The position numbers were made by a program, and so were the translations under genes. A DNA stretch of 64,000 nucleotides, taken from contig MKWL01000015.1 of assembly GCA_001899305.1 (NCBI GenBank), positions 124,001-188,000 on the forward strand. The letters are read 5' to 3'. The notes beneath the pieces are model-generated. The model was not told where the DNA came from. It did no database searches and saw only the letters and a program-made list of their open reading frames with translations. Below, piece by piece: positions 52,640 to 62,152 of this stretch (the stretch's first letter is position 1; every line of letters begins with the position of its first letter). This stretch comes from Thiobacillus sp. 0-1251 (GTDB lineage Bacteria > Pseudomonadota > Gammaproteobacteria > Burkholderiales > Thiobacillaceae).

Positions 52640-55230
52640 GCAGCAGGTTTCTTGCTGGCCGGTTTCTTGGTGGCAGCGGGTTTGGTTGTCGCTTTCTTGG
52701 TCGTGGCCTTTTTGGCGGCCGGCTTTTTCGCAGCGGGTTTCTTCGGTTCGTCCGCGTCGGCCGCCTTGGCTTTCTTCGCTGCCGCCGGTTTGGCGGCCGC
52801 CCTGCGTGCCGGTTTCTTGGCCGGGCCTTTGGCCACGCGCGCGGCGATCAGCCCGAGCGCCTCGTCCAGTGTGATCTCTTCCGGCGTGATGTCCTTGGGC
52901 AATGTGGCGTTGGTGCTGCCGTGCTTCACGTAGGGGCCATAGCGGCCGCTGCGCACGGTGATGTCCTTGCCGTCTTCCGGGTGCGGGCCCAGATTCTTCA
53001 GCACCGAGGCGGCGGAGTCGGCGCCGCGCGGCGCGCGTTCCATCGCCAGGACTTCGAGTGCGCGTGGCAGGTCGATCTCATACACGCTGTCGGTCTTGGG
53101 GATCGACTTGAATTTGCCGTCGTGCAGCAGATACGGACCGAAGCGGCCATTGTTGGCGACGATCGGCAGGCCGGTCGTCGGGTGGTGTCCGACTTCGCGC
53201 GGCAGCGAGAGGAATTTCAGCGCCAGTTCGAGCGTGGCGTTTTCCAGCGGGATGTCCTTGGGCCACGAGGCGCGGCGCGGCTTGGGCGCTTTCTTGTCCT
53301 CGGGCATCTCGCCGATCTGTACATAGGGCCCGAAGCGGCCCGACAACAGCTTGACGTCGAGCCCGCTGGCCGGATCCTGGCCCAGGATGTTGTCGCCCTC
53401 GGCGGTGGCCGCATGCAACGGGCGCGTGTAATCGCACTCCGGATAGCCCGAGCAGCCGATGAAGAGGCCACGCTTGCTCGCCTGCATGAAGAGCGGCTTG
53501 CCGCACTTGGGGCAGGCTTCGAGGATGGGGCAGCCGCGTTCGACGTCCTGCTTGGCTTTCAGTTCGCCGTCGAAGCCCTTCCAGAATTCGCCCAGCAGCT
53601 GTGACCATACGCGCTTGCCGTTGGAAACATCGTCGAGCTTGTCTTCCAGCTTGGCGGTGAAGTCGTAATCGACGTAATGGGTGAAATGCCGGGTCAGGAA
53701 GCAGTTGACCAGGCGGCCGATGTCGGTCGGTTGAAAGCGCTTCTTCTCCAGCACCACGTACTCGCGGTCCTGCAGGGTCGAGATGATGCTGGCGTAGGTC
53801 GAGGGGCGGCCGATGCCATATTCCTCCAGGGCTTTGACGAGACTCGCCTCGGTGTAGCGCGGCGGCGGCTGGGTGAAGTGCTGTTCGCCATAGAGCTTGT
53901 CGACCGGCAGGGTTTCGCCCTCGGTCAGTGCCGGCAGTTTCGACTCCTCTTCATCCTCGTCGTCCTGGTAGACGGCCAGGAAGCCGGCGAATGCCAGGGT
54001 CTGTCCGGTGGCGCGGAAGGTTCCCTCGCCTACCGTGATGTCGGCGGCGACCGTGTCGAATTGTGCGGGCGTCATCTGGCAGGCGACGGTGCGCTTCCAG
54101 ATCAACTCATAGAGTTTGGCCTGGTCATGCGACAGAAATTGCTTCACCGCTTCCGGCGTACGCGTCACGGAAGTCGGACGCACTGCCTCGTGCGCTTCCT
54201 GTGCGTTTTTGGTCTTGGCCTTGTAGGCGATCGCCGAGGGCGGCAGATAGTCCTTGTCGAAGTTGGCGCCCACATACTTGCGGATGTCAGTGATCGCTTC
54301 CTGCGCCAGGTTCACCGAGTCGGTCCGCATGTAGGTGATGAGACCGACCGGGCCTTCGCCGAGGTCGATCCCTTCGTACAACTGTTGAGCGGTACGCATC
54401 ACGCGGTCGGTGGTCATGCCGAGCTGGCGCACCCCGGCCTGCTGCAACGTCGACGTGGTGAACGGGGCGCCGGGATGGCGGGCGCGGCGTTTCTTCTCGA
54501 TGCGCATGACGCGGGCATCCTTGCCCTCCAGCATGGCCAGCCATTCCTTGCTGCGCGCCTCGTGTTCGACCGAGAACTGTTCGAGCTTTTCGCCCTTGAA
54601 GTGGGTGAGCTTGGCAGTGAACGGCTGCGCACCTTTATGCGTGTCGAGATGCAGCGTCCAGTATTCGCGCGGCACGAAGGCTTCGATCTCTTCCTCGCGT
54701 TCGACGATCATCCGCAGGGCGGGCGATTGCACGCGCCCTGCGCTCAAACCCGGGCTGATCTTGCGCCACAGCAGCGGCGACAGGTTGAAGCCGACCAGAT
54801 AATCGAGCGCGCGCCGGGCCTGTTGCGCGTCGACCAGGTCGGTCGCGATTTCGCGCGGGTGGCGCACGGCGTCCTGGATAGCCGATTCGGTGATCTCGTA
54901 GAAGGCCACGCGCTTCATCGGCGTCTTGACCTTGCGTTCCTTGAGGATTTCGCTGATATGCCAGGAAATCGCTTCGCCTTCTCTATCCGGGTCGGTGGCC
55001 AGCAGCACTTCGTCGGCCTTCTTGGCAGCCTTGACGATGGCCTCGACGTGCTTGGCGTTGCGCTCGATGACCTGGTATTTCATGCCGAAAGTTTCGGTAT
55101 CGACGGCGCCGGTTTTCGGCTCCAGGTCGCGCACGTGGCCGTAGCTGGCAAGGATGTCGTAGTCGGCGCCGAGGTATTTTTTCAGCGATTTGGATTTCGA
55201 CGGCGATTCGACGATAACGAGTTTGGACAT
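52636..55230 (-). CDS. topA: DNA topoisomerase I
   Basis: Type IA topoisomerase that relaxes negative supercoils, opposing the gyrase encoded nearby. It begins MSKLVIVESPSKSKSLKKYLG (TOPRIM), with the metal site ATDPDREGEAI and the catalytic Tyr in GLITYMRTDSVNLA. One four-cysteine zinc finger (CPILEACPKCGK...CSGYPEC) and further C-terminal repeats of the FGPY-type motif follow. The last 60 residues are a Lys/Ala/Pro tail (KKPAAKKPAAKKATTKKATT), histone-H1-like. 864 aa. The start codon lies one base from the end of a MITE-like element, so its leader comes from that element. Confidence 0.96.
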   Translation of the reverse strand: MSKLVIVESPSKSKSLKKYLGADYDILASYGHVRDLEPKTGAVDTETFGMKYQVIERNAKHVEAIVKAAKKADEVLLATDPDREGEAISWHISEILKERKVKTPMKRVAFYEITESAIQDAVRHPREIATDLVDAQQARRALDYLVGFNLSPLLWRKISPGLSAGRVQSPALRMIVEREEEIEAFVPREYWTLHLDTHKGAQPFTAKLTHFKGEKLEQFSVEHEARSKEWLAMLEGKDARVMRIEKKRRARHPGAPFTTSTLQQAGVRQLGMTTDRVMRTAQQLYEGIDLGEGPVGLITYMRTDSVNLAQEAITDIRKYVGANFDKDYLPPSAIAYKAKTKNAQEAHEAVRPTSVTRTPEAVKQFLSHDQAKLYELIWKRTVACQMTPAQFDTVAADITVGEGTFRATGQTLAFAGFLAVYQDDEDEEESKLPALTEGETLPVDKLYGEQHFTQPPPRYTEASLVKALEEYGIGRPSTYASIISTLQDREYVVLEKKRFQPTDIGRLVNCFLTRHFTHYVDYDFTAKLEDKLDDVSNGKRVWSQLLGEFWKGFDGELKAKQDVERGCPILEACPKCGKPLFMQASKRGLFIGCSGYPECDYTRPLHAATAEGDNILGQDPASGLDVKLLSGRFGPYVQIGEMPEDKKAPKPRRASWPKDIPLENATLELALKFLSLPREVGHHPTTGLPIVANNGRFGPYLLHDGKFKSIPKTDSVYEIDLPRALEVLAMERAPRGADSAASVLKNLGPHPEDGKDITVRSGRYGPYVKHGSTNATLPKDITPEEITLDEALGLIAARVAKGPAKKPARRAAAKPAAAKKAKAADADEPKKPAAKKPAAKKATTKKATTKPAATKKPASKKPAA

Positions 55231-55231
55231 G

Positions 55232-55502
55232 TTAGGGCGTATTAACTCTGGTTTCGCGCTCGCGTTGCTGCGAGAAAGCGATGGATGCAAGGCGTGTCGC
55301 GCCGGCAAGGGTCATCCCTTGCCAAGAGACGCAACGTAGCAGACGCGCTTTCTCACAGCAACCCGAAGGGACGGGACGATTCGGGCACATCCCTTTGTCG
55401 CGAGCCGCTTGCTGTGAATGGCACAGCGGCACGTCTCGCTTCGCGGCCTGTGTCCCGAATCGTCCTCGTCGCGAGTGTGAAATCAGAGTTAACACGCCCT
55501 AA
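55232..55502. mobile_element. MITE-like element with nested palindromes between smg and topA
   Basis: 271 bases, no gene. The ends are 19-base inverted repeats with one mismatch (55232-55250 TTAGGGCGTATTAACTCTG; 55484-55502), extending to 33 bases with four mismatches. Inside lie further inverted repeats: 55265-55280 with 55346-55361 (15/16), a perfect hairpin GGCAAGGG/CCCTTGCC (55304-55323), 55374-55389 with 55449-55465, and GCTGTG/CACAGC (55411-55427). The terminal TA could be a TA target duplication. It fills the gap exactly, from two bases beyond the smg stop to one base before the topA ATG. Confidence 0.75.
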
Positions 55503-55503
55503 A

Positions 55504-55950
55504 TTAATGTAGACGTCCCGGCTCGTGATTCAACAGCATGTCTTCCAGATGCGTGAAATGTTCAATCAGGCCGCGGCTCCACAGCACGATCAGGGTCATC
55601 CAGCGTACGTGATCGGGCTCGATGTCTTCACCGCCCAAGGCCATCAGACCGGAAATCACCCATTCGCGCGATTCCGGGTCGAGTATCTCGGCGCCGACCA
55701 GGAACGCGAGTTCACTGCGGCAGGCCTCGTTGAGGCGTTCCAGCTCTTCGGCGGCGTAATGACGATCATAGGCCAGCGCGAGCCGCTCATGGGTGGCGCT
55801 ACCGGTCAGGTTGGCATACCAGTCCAGGGCGGCGTTGATGTCGGATTCTTCGAACCCGGCGGCAAACAGGCGCTTTTCAAGCGCATCGCGATCGGGCGCC
55901 AGCTCCGCCATGCGGAAGCTTTCATATAGGTAAACCAGGATGTCGAGCAT
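55504..55950 (-). CDS. smg: Smg family protein (DUF494)
   Basis: 148 aa, acidic and largely helical, conserved next to dprA and topA in proteobacteria; biochemical role unknown. It begins MLDILVYLYESFRMAEL and contains LEKRLFAAGFEESDINAALDWYANL and the C-terminal EPDHVRWMTLIVLWSRG, typical Smg segments. I start at ATG 55950 because the extension upstream would overlap dprA. The start is four bases from the dprA stop. Confidence 0.92.
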   Translation of the reverse strand: MLDILVYLYESFRMAELAPDRDALEKRLFAAGFEESDINAALDWYANLTGSATHERLALAYDRHYAAEELERLNEACRSELAFLVGAEILDPESREWVISGLMALGGEDIEPDHVRWMTLIVLWSRGLIEHFTHLEDMLLNHEPGRLH

Positions 55951-55954
55951 AGTG

Positions 55955-57067
55955 TCAGTGAATTTTTTGGTAGCGCCCGCCTGGCAAGGAAGCAATTCGC
56001 CCATCCAGTTCAAGCGTCAACAGCTTCGCTGAAAGCGCATCCAGCGTCAACCCGGTTCTTTGTGCAAGGGTATCGAGTGTGGTGGGCGCACCATCGAGCG
56101 CATCCAGCACCGGGTCGGCTGCGGCATGTCCCGACGCGGGATCCTCCGCGCGCCCCTCGCTAGGGGGACGGTCATGGCGCAGCCCGGGCGGGGTCAGCCG
56201 CTGCTGCCAGGCCAGTTCGTCGAGAATGTCGGCGGCGGACTCGACCAGCTTGGCGCCCTGCTTGATCAGGGCATGGCAGCCGCGCGCCAGTGGGGAATGA
56301 ATCGAACCGGGAATGGCGAACACCTCGCGCCCCTGTTCGGTGGCCACCCGGGCGGTGATCAGCGAACCACTGTCGGGCGCGGCCTCCACCACCAGCACGC
56401 CGCGACTCAAGCCGCTGATCAGCCGGTTGCGGCGTGGGAAATGGCCGGGCAGGGGTGGCGTGCCGAGCGCAAACTCCGACACGATCAACCCGGTTTCGGC
56501 CAACTGATGCGCCAGCGCCTTGTTGCGTGCGGGGTAAATGCGGTCGAGCCCGGTACCGATGACGGCCACGCTGGATCCGGCGCCTGCGAGCCCGCCCCGG
56601 TGGGCTGCCGCATCGATGCCGAGCGCCAGCCCGCTGACGATGGTGAGCCCGGCGTCCGACAGGGCGTGAGCGAAGGCTTCGGCATCGCGCACCCCCTGTG
56701 GAGTCGCGTTGCGGCTGCCGACGATGCCAAGCGCAGGCTGGTTGAGCAGGGCGCGCCGTCCCTTGCAATACAGCATGGCAGGCGGATCCGGGATCTCGAG
56801 CAGGATCTTTGGATAGTCCGCGTCCGCCAGCGTCATCAGGCTGTTGTCGGGCTGGTCGAGCCAGGCCAGGGCGGCGTCAAGCTGCGCGGCATCGGGTTCG
56901 GCCAGCAGGGCGTCGCATTGGGCGGGCGTGAGGTGGGCCGCCAGCGCGTGGCGGCTGGACGATAAAACGGCCTCCGGAGATCCGAAGGCCGTGAGCAGGC
57001 GGATCAGGCTGGTGTTGCCCACCCCCGGAACGAGGGCGAGGTGCAGCCAGGGATCACGTGCGTTCAA
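55955..57067 (-). CDS. dprA: DNA-processing protein DprA
   Basis: Protects incoming single-stranded DNA and loads RecA during natural transformation. The Rossmann-fold core is present: LGIVGSRNATPQGVRDAEAFAHALSDAG, TIVSGLALGIDAAAHRGGLAG, YPARNKAL, PLPGHFPRRNRLISGLSRGVLVVEA and GSLITARVATEQGREVFAIPGSI. A short C-terminal winged-helix domain (about 305-370) is also present. 370 aa. Its start overlaps the stop of the LysM gene by four bases. Confidence 0.95.
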   Translation of the reverse strand: MNARDPWLHLALVPGVGNTSLIRLLTAFGSPEAVLSSSRHALAAHLTPAQCDALLAEPDAAQLDAALAWLDQPDNSLMTLADADYPKILLEIPDPPAMLYCKGRRALLNQPALGIVGSRNATPQGVRDAEAFAHALSDAGLTIVSGLALGIDAAAHRGGLAGAGSSVAVIGTGLDRIYPARNKALAHQLAETGLIVSEFALGTPPLPGHFPRRNRLISGLSRGVLVVEAAPDSGSLITARVATEQGREVFAIPGSIHSPLARGCHALIKQGAKLVESAADILDELAWQQRLTPPGLRHDRPPSEGRAEDPASGHAAADPVLDALDGAPTTLDTLAQRTGLTLDALSAKLLTLELDGRIASLPGGRYQKIH

Positions 57068-58263
57068 TCAGGATTTTTCACGCTATCGAGCAGGTAGACC
57101 GGGCCATCCGACTGCATGATGAGCGCGTAGGACACGCGGTCGTACACGCGGTAGACCATCACCAGGCCGCTGCGGGTATCGGGCAGCTTGACGGCGTTAT
57201 CGCTGTTGTTGCCGAGGCAGGTGCTGCGGAAGGAGTTGCGCACGTCGACGATTTGATCATACGTGGCCTTGCCGTCCTCCTTCAGGCAGCGCACATCGCT
57301 GTACAGCCAGGCGCCGCCATCGGGAATGCCCGCGGATTTTTCCTTGACCCAGGCCATGCGGTCCTTTTCGTCGCGGGTCAGCGTCACGGCCAGACCTTCG
57401 CGGTATACCGCTAGCACGTGGCCCGGCTCCAGGCCGTCGCGACTGCCGCGGTTGATGACGACCGTCTGGTAGCGGCCGCTGTCGGACAGTCCGCCGTAGG
57501 CCGAGATGATGCGGCCGCGGATCTTGTTTTCCGGGGCGTGCGGGACGTATTCGAAGGGAGTGCTGCTGTCCGCTTCCACCAGCTTGTCCTTGGGCAGGAT
57601 TTCTCGCACCGACTGGGTGATGCGGATTTTTTGCGGGGCACCTTCCACCAGCGTGCGGGCGTCACCGAGGTATTCGACTTCATAGCCCAGGACTTCGCCG
57701 GTTTCCGGATCTTTCAGCGCCTTGCCCGGGCGCAGCACGTTCCAGCGGGTGACGCCGGGCTTGCCGCCGGTGGCAAAGGCATCGTCACCCGAGCCCAGCA
57801 CCACCCGCTCGACGTTGCTGCCCAGAATGAAAGGCGCATCGTCGAGCGCGCCCTTGGCCACCACACGCGGTTGCGACAGGAAGGGGTGGATCACCCGGAT
57901 GGGAATGGACGGGACCGCCTCATTGCGGATTTCGGTTGCACGTACGCCGGGGGACAGCTTGACCGTCTCCATGCCGTCTTTGCTGCCCTTGACCAGCGAC
58001 AGGTGCGGTTCCTTGCCGCTGCGGTCGAGCACGATCATGTCGCCGGGATAAATCCAGTGCGGGTTCTTGATCTCCTCGCGGTTCATCTTCCAGATCTGGG
58101 GCCAGCGCCACGGGTCCTTGAGAAATTTGCCGGAAATGTCCCATAGCGTGTCGCCTTTGACCACGACGTACTTGTCCGGCGCGTTGTCCTGCAGTTTAAG
58201 GGTATCGGCCAACGCGGGAGCGGTGGCCAGCAGCAGGGCGAGAGAAACTACGAGTTGACGCAC
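57064..58263 (-). CDS. LysM peptidoglycan-binding domain protein
   Basis: Exported protein. A signal peptide (RQLVVSLALLLATAPALA) is followed directly by one LysM domain (YVVVKGDTLWDISGKFLKDPWRWPQIWKMN...IYPGDMIVL, about residues 31-80) and a long C-terminal domain with no recognised family apart from its frequent link with LysM in betaproteobacteria. I prefer GTG 58263 to the ATG 15 bases upstream, because GGAGGG lies seven bases before the GTG and overlaps the upstream ATG. It heads the operon LysM-dprA-smg. A cell-wall role is likely. Confidence 0.88.
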   Translation of the reverse strand: MRQLVVSLALLLATAPALADTLKLQDNAPDKYVVVKGDTLWDISGKFLKDPWRWPQIWKMNREEIKNPHWIYPGDMIVLDRSGKEPHLSLVKGSKDGMETVKLSPGVRATEIRNEAVPSIPIRVIHPFLSQPRVVAKGALDDAPFILGSNVERVVLGSGDDAFATGGKPGVTRWNVLRPGKALKDPETGEVLGYEVEYLGDARTLVEGAPQKIRITQSVREILPKDKLVEADSSTPFEYVPHAPENKIRGRIISAYGGLSDSGRYQTVVINRGSRDGLEPGHVLAVYREGLAVTLTRDEKDRMAWVKEKSAGIPDGGAWLYSDVRCLKEDGKATYDQIVDVRNSFRSTCLGNNSDNAVKLPDTRSGLVMVYRVYDRVSYALIMQSDGPVYLLDSVKNPD

Positions 58264-58285
58264 GGGGGAACCCTCCATTTAGACC

Positions 58286-58315
58286 TTGTCTAATTTTCAG
58301 CGTTGAAAATATACT
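58286..58315 (+). promoter_or_regulatory. Predicted def-fmt promoter
   Basis: -35 TTGTCT (58286-58291) and -10 TATACT (58310-58315) with an 18-base spacer. The spacer holds the inverted repeat TTTTCA-GCGT-TGAAAA. It lies about 105 bases before def. Confidence 0.55.
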
Positions 58316-58425
58316 GTGCGCTTAGCTTACGGCTATCCGCCGCCTTATATTTAGGGTTGCGCGCAACTAAACGCAGATTCTGCATCAAAGTGCGCGCCCA
58401 GCCCATTCAATTCTTAGACTTTGTT

Positions 58426-58959
58426 ATGGCCAGACTCGACATTTTGCATTACCCCGATGCGCGCCTGCACACCGTCGCCAAGCCGGTGAAGGTGGTGGAC
58501 GACCGCATCCGCACGCTGGTCGACGACATGGCCGAGACCATGTACGCGGCGCCCGGCATCGGCCTGGCCGCCACCCAGGTCGACGTCCACGAGCGCGTCA
58601 TCGTCATCGACGTATCCGAAACCCATGACCAACTGCGTGTCTTCATCAATCCGGAGCTCATCGCCCAGTCCGGCACCGAGGAAAGCGAAGAGGGTTGCCT
58701 GTCGGTGCCGGGGATCTTCGACAAGGTCGTGCGCGCCGAGCGCGTCACCGTGCGTGCGCTGGACCGCGACGGCAAGTCGTTCGAACTCGACGCCGACGGC
58801 CTGCTGGCCGTGTGCATCCAGCACGAAATGGATCATCTGAAGGGCAAGGTCTTCGTCGACTACCTGTCCAACCTCAAACGCAATCGCATCAAGGCCAAGC
58901 TGCTGAAGCAGGCGCGTGAGCATCGGCCCGACGCGGCGCCGGTGCGCGCCTCGCTCTGA
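58426..58959 (+). CDS. def: Peptide deformylase
   Basis: Metalloenzyme removing the N-formyl group from nascent proteins. All three motifs are present: [14 protein letters not shown] with the metal Cys, and QHEMDHL with the two metal His and catalytic Glu. I start at ATG 58426 ([11 protein letters not shown]), giving 177 aa; upstream extension would run over the promoter. It is followed 12 bases later by fmt, the enzyme that adds the formyl group to initiator tRNA. Confidence 0.97.
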   Translation: MARLDILHYPDARLHTVAKPVKVVDDRIRTLVDDMAETMYAAPGIGLAATQVDVHERVIVIDVSETHDQLRVFINPELIAQSGTEESEEGCLSVPGIFDKVVRAERVTVRALDRDGKSFELDADGLLAVCIQHEMDHLKGKVFVDYLSNLKRNRIKAKLLKQAREHRPDAAPVRASL

Positions 58960-58971
58960 GTTTTCGCGCCC

Positions 58972-59892
58972 GTGCGCATCATCTTTGCCGGCACGCCGCC
59001 GTTTGCGGCGGCCGCACTCAACGCTCTGGCGGACGCCGGGCATGACATCGCCCTGGTGCTGACCCAGCCCGATCGTCCGGCCGGGCGCGGCATGAAACTC
59101 ATGCCCAGTGCGGTCAAGCAGGCCGCCTTGGCGCGCGGTCTGCCGGTGTCGCAGCCGCCGAGCCTGAAATCGCCCGAAGCCCAGACCGAGCTGCGTGCCG
59201 TGGATGCCGACGTCATGGTGGTCGCGGCCTATGGCCTGATCCTGCCGCAAGCCGTGCTGGACCTGCCGCGCCTCGGCTGCCTCAACATTCATGCCTCGCT
59301 GCTGCCGCGCTGGCGCGGCGCGGCGCCGATCCAGCGCGCGATCCTGGCGGGAGACGTGGAGACCGGCATCACCATCATGCAAATGGATGCGGGCCTCGAT
59401 ACCGGGGCGATGCTGTCGAAAACCATGGTGCCGATTCGCGACGACGACACGGCCGCCAGTCTGCATGACGTGCTGGCCGCGGCGGGCGCGTCCGCCATCG
59501 TCGCGGCGCTGGCGAATTACGCTACGCTTGTTCCGGCTGCACAGGACGACGCCCAGGCCACGTATGCGGCCAAGCTCAGCAAGGACGAGGCGCAGCTCGA
59601 CTGGAACCAGCCTGCCGATGCCCTGGCGCGTGCGGTGCGCGCCTACAATCCGGCGCCCGGCGCATGGACGCTGCTGGAGGGCGCACCGCTGAAAGTGTGG
59701 ATGGCAGCGACCGCAACGGGCGCCGGCGACCCGGGTACCGTCCTGCGCGCCGACGCGGAGGGACTGGTCGTCGCCTGCGGCAGCGGCGCGCTGGCCTTGC
59801 GGGAGATCCAGCCGGCAGGCAGCAAGCGGATGAGCGCCGCCGCATTTCTCGCCGGGCGGCCGGTGCCACCGGGGTCCCGGCTCGGCCATTGA
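58972..59892 (+). CDS. fmt: Methionyl-tRNA formyltransferase
   Basis: Transfers formyl from 10-formyltetrahydrofolate to Met-tRNA. GTG start (MRIIFAGTPPFAAAAL); the catalytic segment is LGCLNIHASLLPRWRGAAPIQRAI with the Asn/His pair, followed by TGITIMQMDAGLDTG containing the essential Asp. The C-terminal tRNA-binding domain begins near residue 205. 306 aa. Pairs functionally with def just upstream. Confidence 0.96.
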   Translation: MRIIFAGTPPFAAAALNALADAGHDIALVLTQPDRPAGRGMKLMPSAVKQAALARGLPVSQPPSLKSPEAQTELRAVDADVMVVAAYGLILPQAVLDLPRLGCLNIHASLLPRWRGAAPIQRAILAGDVETGITIMQMDAGLDTGAMLSKTMVPIRDDDTAASLHDVLAAAGASAIVAALANYATLVPAAQDDAQATYAAKLSKDEAQLDWNQPADALARAVRAYNPAPGAWTLLEGAPLKVWMAATATGAGDPGTVLRADAEGLVVACGSGALALREIQPAGSKRMSAAAFLAGRPVPPGSRLGH

Positions 59893-59960
59893 AACCTGGC
59901 CGGCCGATCCCCATCTAACGCTCGTCGACGCGCCCTTGGGCACGTTTTAAGGAGCCTCAC

Positions 59961-60812
59961 ATGTTCGGTAACTGGGTCAAGACTTCCATTCTGTTTGCCG
60001 GGATCATTGCGCTGTTCGGCGCCATCGGTGCGGCCATCGGCGGCGCCCAGGGCATGCTGATCGCCTTGCTGTTCGGTGCAGGCATGAACCTGTTCGCCTA
60101 CTGGAATTCCGACCGAATGGTGCTCTCCATGTACCATGCGCGCGAAGTGGACGCCAGCAGCGGCGGCCGTTTCTACGCGATGGTGCAGGAACTGTCCGCG
60201 CGCGCCGGGCTGCCGATGCCGCGTGTGTATATCATCGACGAGGCGCAGCCGAACGCGTTTGCCACGGGCCGCAATCCGGAACACGCGGCCGTGGCGGCCA
60301 CCACCGGCATCATGCAGTTGTTGAGCGAACGCGAACTGCGCGGCGTGATGGCGCACGAACTGACCCATGTGAAAAACCGCGACACGCTGATTTCCACCAT
60401 CTCCGCGTCGATCGCCGGCGCGATCTCGGCGCTGGCCAACTTCGGCATGTTTTTCGGCGGTCGCGATAGCGAAGGGCGTTCGGCCAATCCGCTCTTGGCC
60501 ATCGCGATCATGGTCGTTGCGCCGATTGCGGCGATGCTGATCCAGATGGCGATCTCGCGCGCCCGCGAATTCGGCGCCGACGCCGGTGGCGCCGAGATCT
60601 CGGGCGATCCGCAGGCGCTCGCGAGTGCATTGCGGAAGATCGAGGCCTATGCCAAGGGCCTGCCGATGCCGACGGCCGAGGCCCATCCGGAGACGGCGCA
60701 GATGATGATCATCAATCCCTTGTCCGGTGGCGGGTTGGCCGGACTGTTTTCGACACACCCCGCCACCGAGGAGCGCGTCGCGCGGCTGTTGCAGATGACA
60801 CGCACGGCCTGA
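59961..60812 (+). CDS. htpX: Membrane-bound zinc metalloprotease HtpX
   Basis: Inner-membrane quality-control protease that works with FtsH. Two N-terminal membrane helices (about 7-55), the zinc motif HELTH ([14 protein letters not shown]), two further helices in the middle and the third-ligand region [15 protein letters not shown] are visible. 283 aa, normal length. GGAG precedes the ATG. Confidence 0.95.
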   Translation: MFGNWVKTSILFAGIIALFGAIGAAIGGAQGMLIALLFGAGMNLFAYWNSDRMVLSMYHAREVDASSGGRFYAMVQELSARAGLPMPRVYIIDEAQPNAFATGRNPEHAAVAATTGIMQLLSERELRGVMAHELTHVKNRDTLISTISASIAGAISALANFGMFFGGRDSEGRSANPLLAIAIMVVAPIAAMLIQMAISRAREFGADAGGAEISGDPQALASALRKIEAYAKGLPMPTAEAHPETAQMMIINPLSGGGLAGLFSTHPATEERVARLLQMTRTA

Positions 60813-60895
60813 CGTCGTCGCCTGTTATCATCCGCCGCTCCCCGCAGCAGGCGTAACCCCGATGAATCAGCAAGCACTTTCCGGCCATTTCCTCC

Positions 60896-62152
60896 ATGCG
60901 TAAGCTGCAGAAGCTGGCGGCCGGCGTGCTGGAAACGGTGCTTGCCGGCACCGCTCTGCATCAGGCCCTGCCGCAAGGCCTTCAGCAACTGCACACGCCG
61001 GGGGAGCGCGGCGCACTGCAGGACATCGTCTACGGCAGCCTGCGCCAGCTGGGCCGGCTCGACGCCTGGCTGGCGGCCCTGCTCGAACGCCCGCTGACCG
61101 ATCCGCAACTGGGCTGGCTGCTGCGCGTGGCGCTGTATCAGCTGGCCTATACGCGCGCACCGGCCCATGCAGTGGTACACAATGCTGTCACGGCAGCCGG
61201 CCAGGGGTGGCGGCGCGGACTGACCAACGCGGTGCTGCGCAACTTCCTGCGCCGTCGCGCCGAGCTGGACGAGATCGCCAGTGCCCAGCCATCCGCGCAC
61301 TGGTCGCATCCCGACTGGTGGATCGACAAGCTCAAAGCCGAGCACCCGCATCATTGGCAGGGCATTCTCGAAGCCAGCCTGCTGCACCCGCCGTTTACCC
61401 TACGCGTCAATTCCCGCCACGGCGACGTGGCGGGCTATTTGCGGCGCCTCAACGAGGCTGGCTTGCCCGCGCATCAGGCCGGCCCGGATGCCGTCACCCT
61501 CGACAAGGCGGTACCCGTGCATACGCTCCCCGGTTTTGATTTGGGCCATGTATCGGTGCAGGACGCCGGCGCGCAGTGGGCGGCGCGCCTGCTCGATGCA
61601 CAGCCAGGAGAACGGGTACTCGATGCCTGCGCGGCACCCGGCGGCAAGACCGGCCATATCATGGAACGCACGGATGTGGCGCTGACCGCGCTCGATATCG
61701 ATGCGGCGCGGCTGGCACGGGTACAGGAAAATCTCGACCGGCTGCACCTCGCCGCCACCCTGGTGGAGGGCGATGCCGCGCATCCCGAGCGCTGGTGGGA
61801 CAAGCAGCCCTTCGACCGCATCCTGGCTGACGTGCCCTGCAGCGCTTCCGGCGTGGTGCGCCGCAATCCGGACATCAAATGGCTGCGTCGTCCCGAGGAC
61901 ATCGCTCAATTTGCCGCGCAACAGGCCGTTATGCTGGATGCGCTCTGGCGGCTGTTGGCCCCGGGTGGTACATTGCTTTACGCCACCTGCTCGATATTCA
62001 ATGAAGAAAACGACGGGCAAGTGCGTGCGTTCCTGGCGCGTCATCCAGACGACGCGGAACGCTGTACGTTTCCTGAACCTTTGTCAGACGGGTCGCTGCT
62101 GCCAGATGCCGAGCATGATGGTTTCTTTTACGCCCTGTTGCGCAAGACGTGA
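60896..62152 (+). CDS. rsmB: 16S rRNA (cytosine(967)-C5)-methyltransferase RsmB
   Basis: SAM-dependent methyltransferase acting on C967 of 16S rRNA. The N-terminal NusB-like domain (residues about 1-130) precedes the catalytic domain with SAM motif VLDACAAPGGKTGHIME and the two catalytic cysteines in DVPCSASGVVRRNPDIKW and LLYATCSIFNEEN. 418 aa. The next gene probably starts inside its 3' end. Confidence 0.95.
   Translation: MRKLQKLAAGVLETVLAGTALHQALPQGLQQLHTPGERGALQDIVYGSLRQLGRLDAWLAALLERPLTDPQLGWLLRVALYQLAYTRAPAHAVVHNAVTAAGQGWRRGLTNAVLRNFLRRRAELDEIASAQPSAHWSHPDWWIDKLKAEHPHHWQGILEASLLHPPFTLRVNSRHGDVAGYLRRLNEAGLPAHQAGPDAVTLDKAVPVHTLPGFDLGHVSVQDAGAQWAARLLDAQPGERVLDACAAPGGKTGHIMERTDVALTALDIDAARLARVQENLDRLHLAATLVEGDAAHPERWWDKQPFDRILADVPCSASGVVRRNPDIKWLRRPEDIAQFAAQQAVMLDALWRLLAPGGTLLYATCSIFNEENDGQVRAFLARHPDDAERCTFPEPLSDGSLLPDAEHDGFFYALLRKT

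Noticed and set aside
53677-55245. 522-codon plus-strand frame opposite topA
   Set aside because: Antisense shadow; topA is certain on the other strand.
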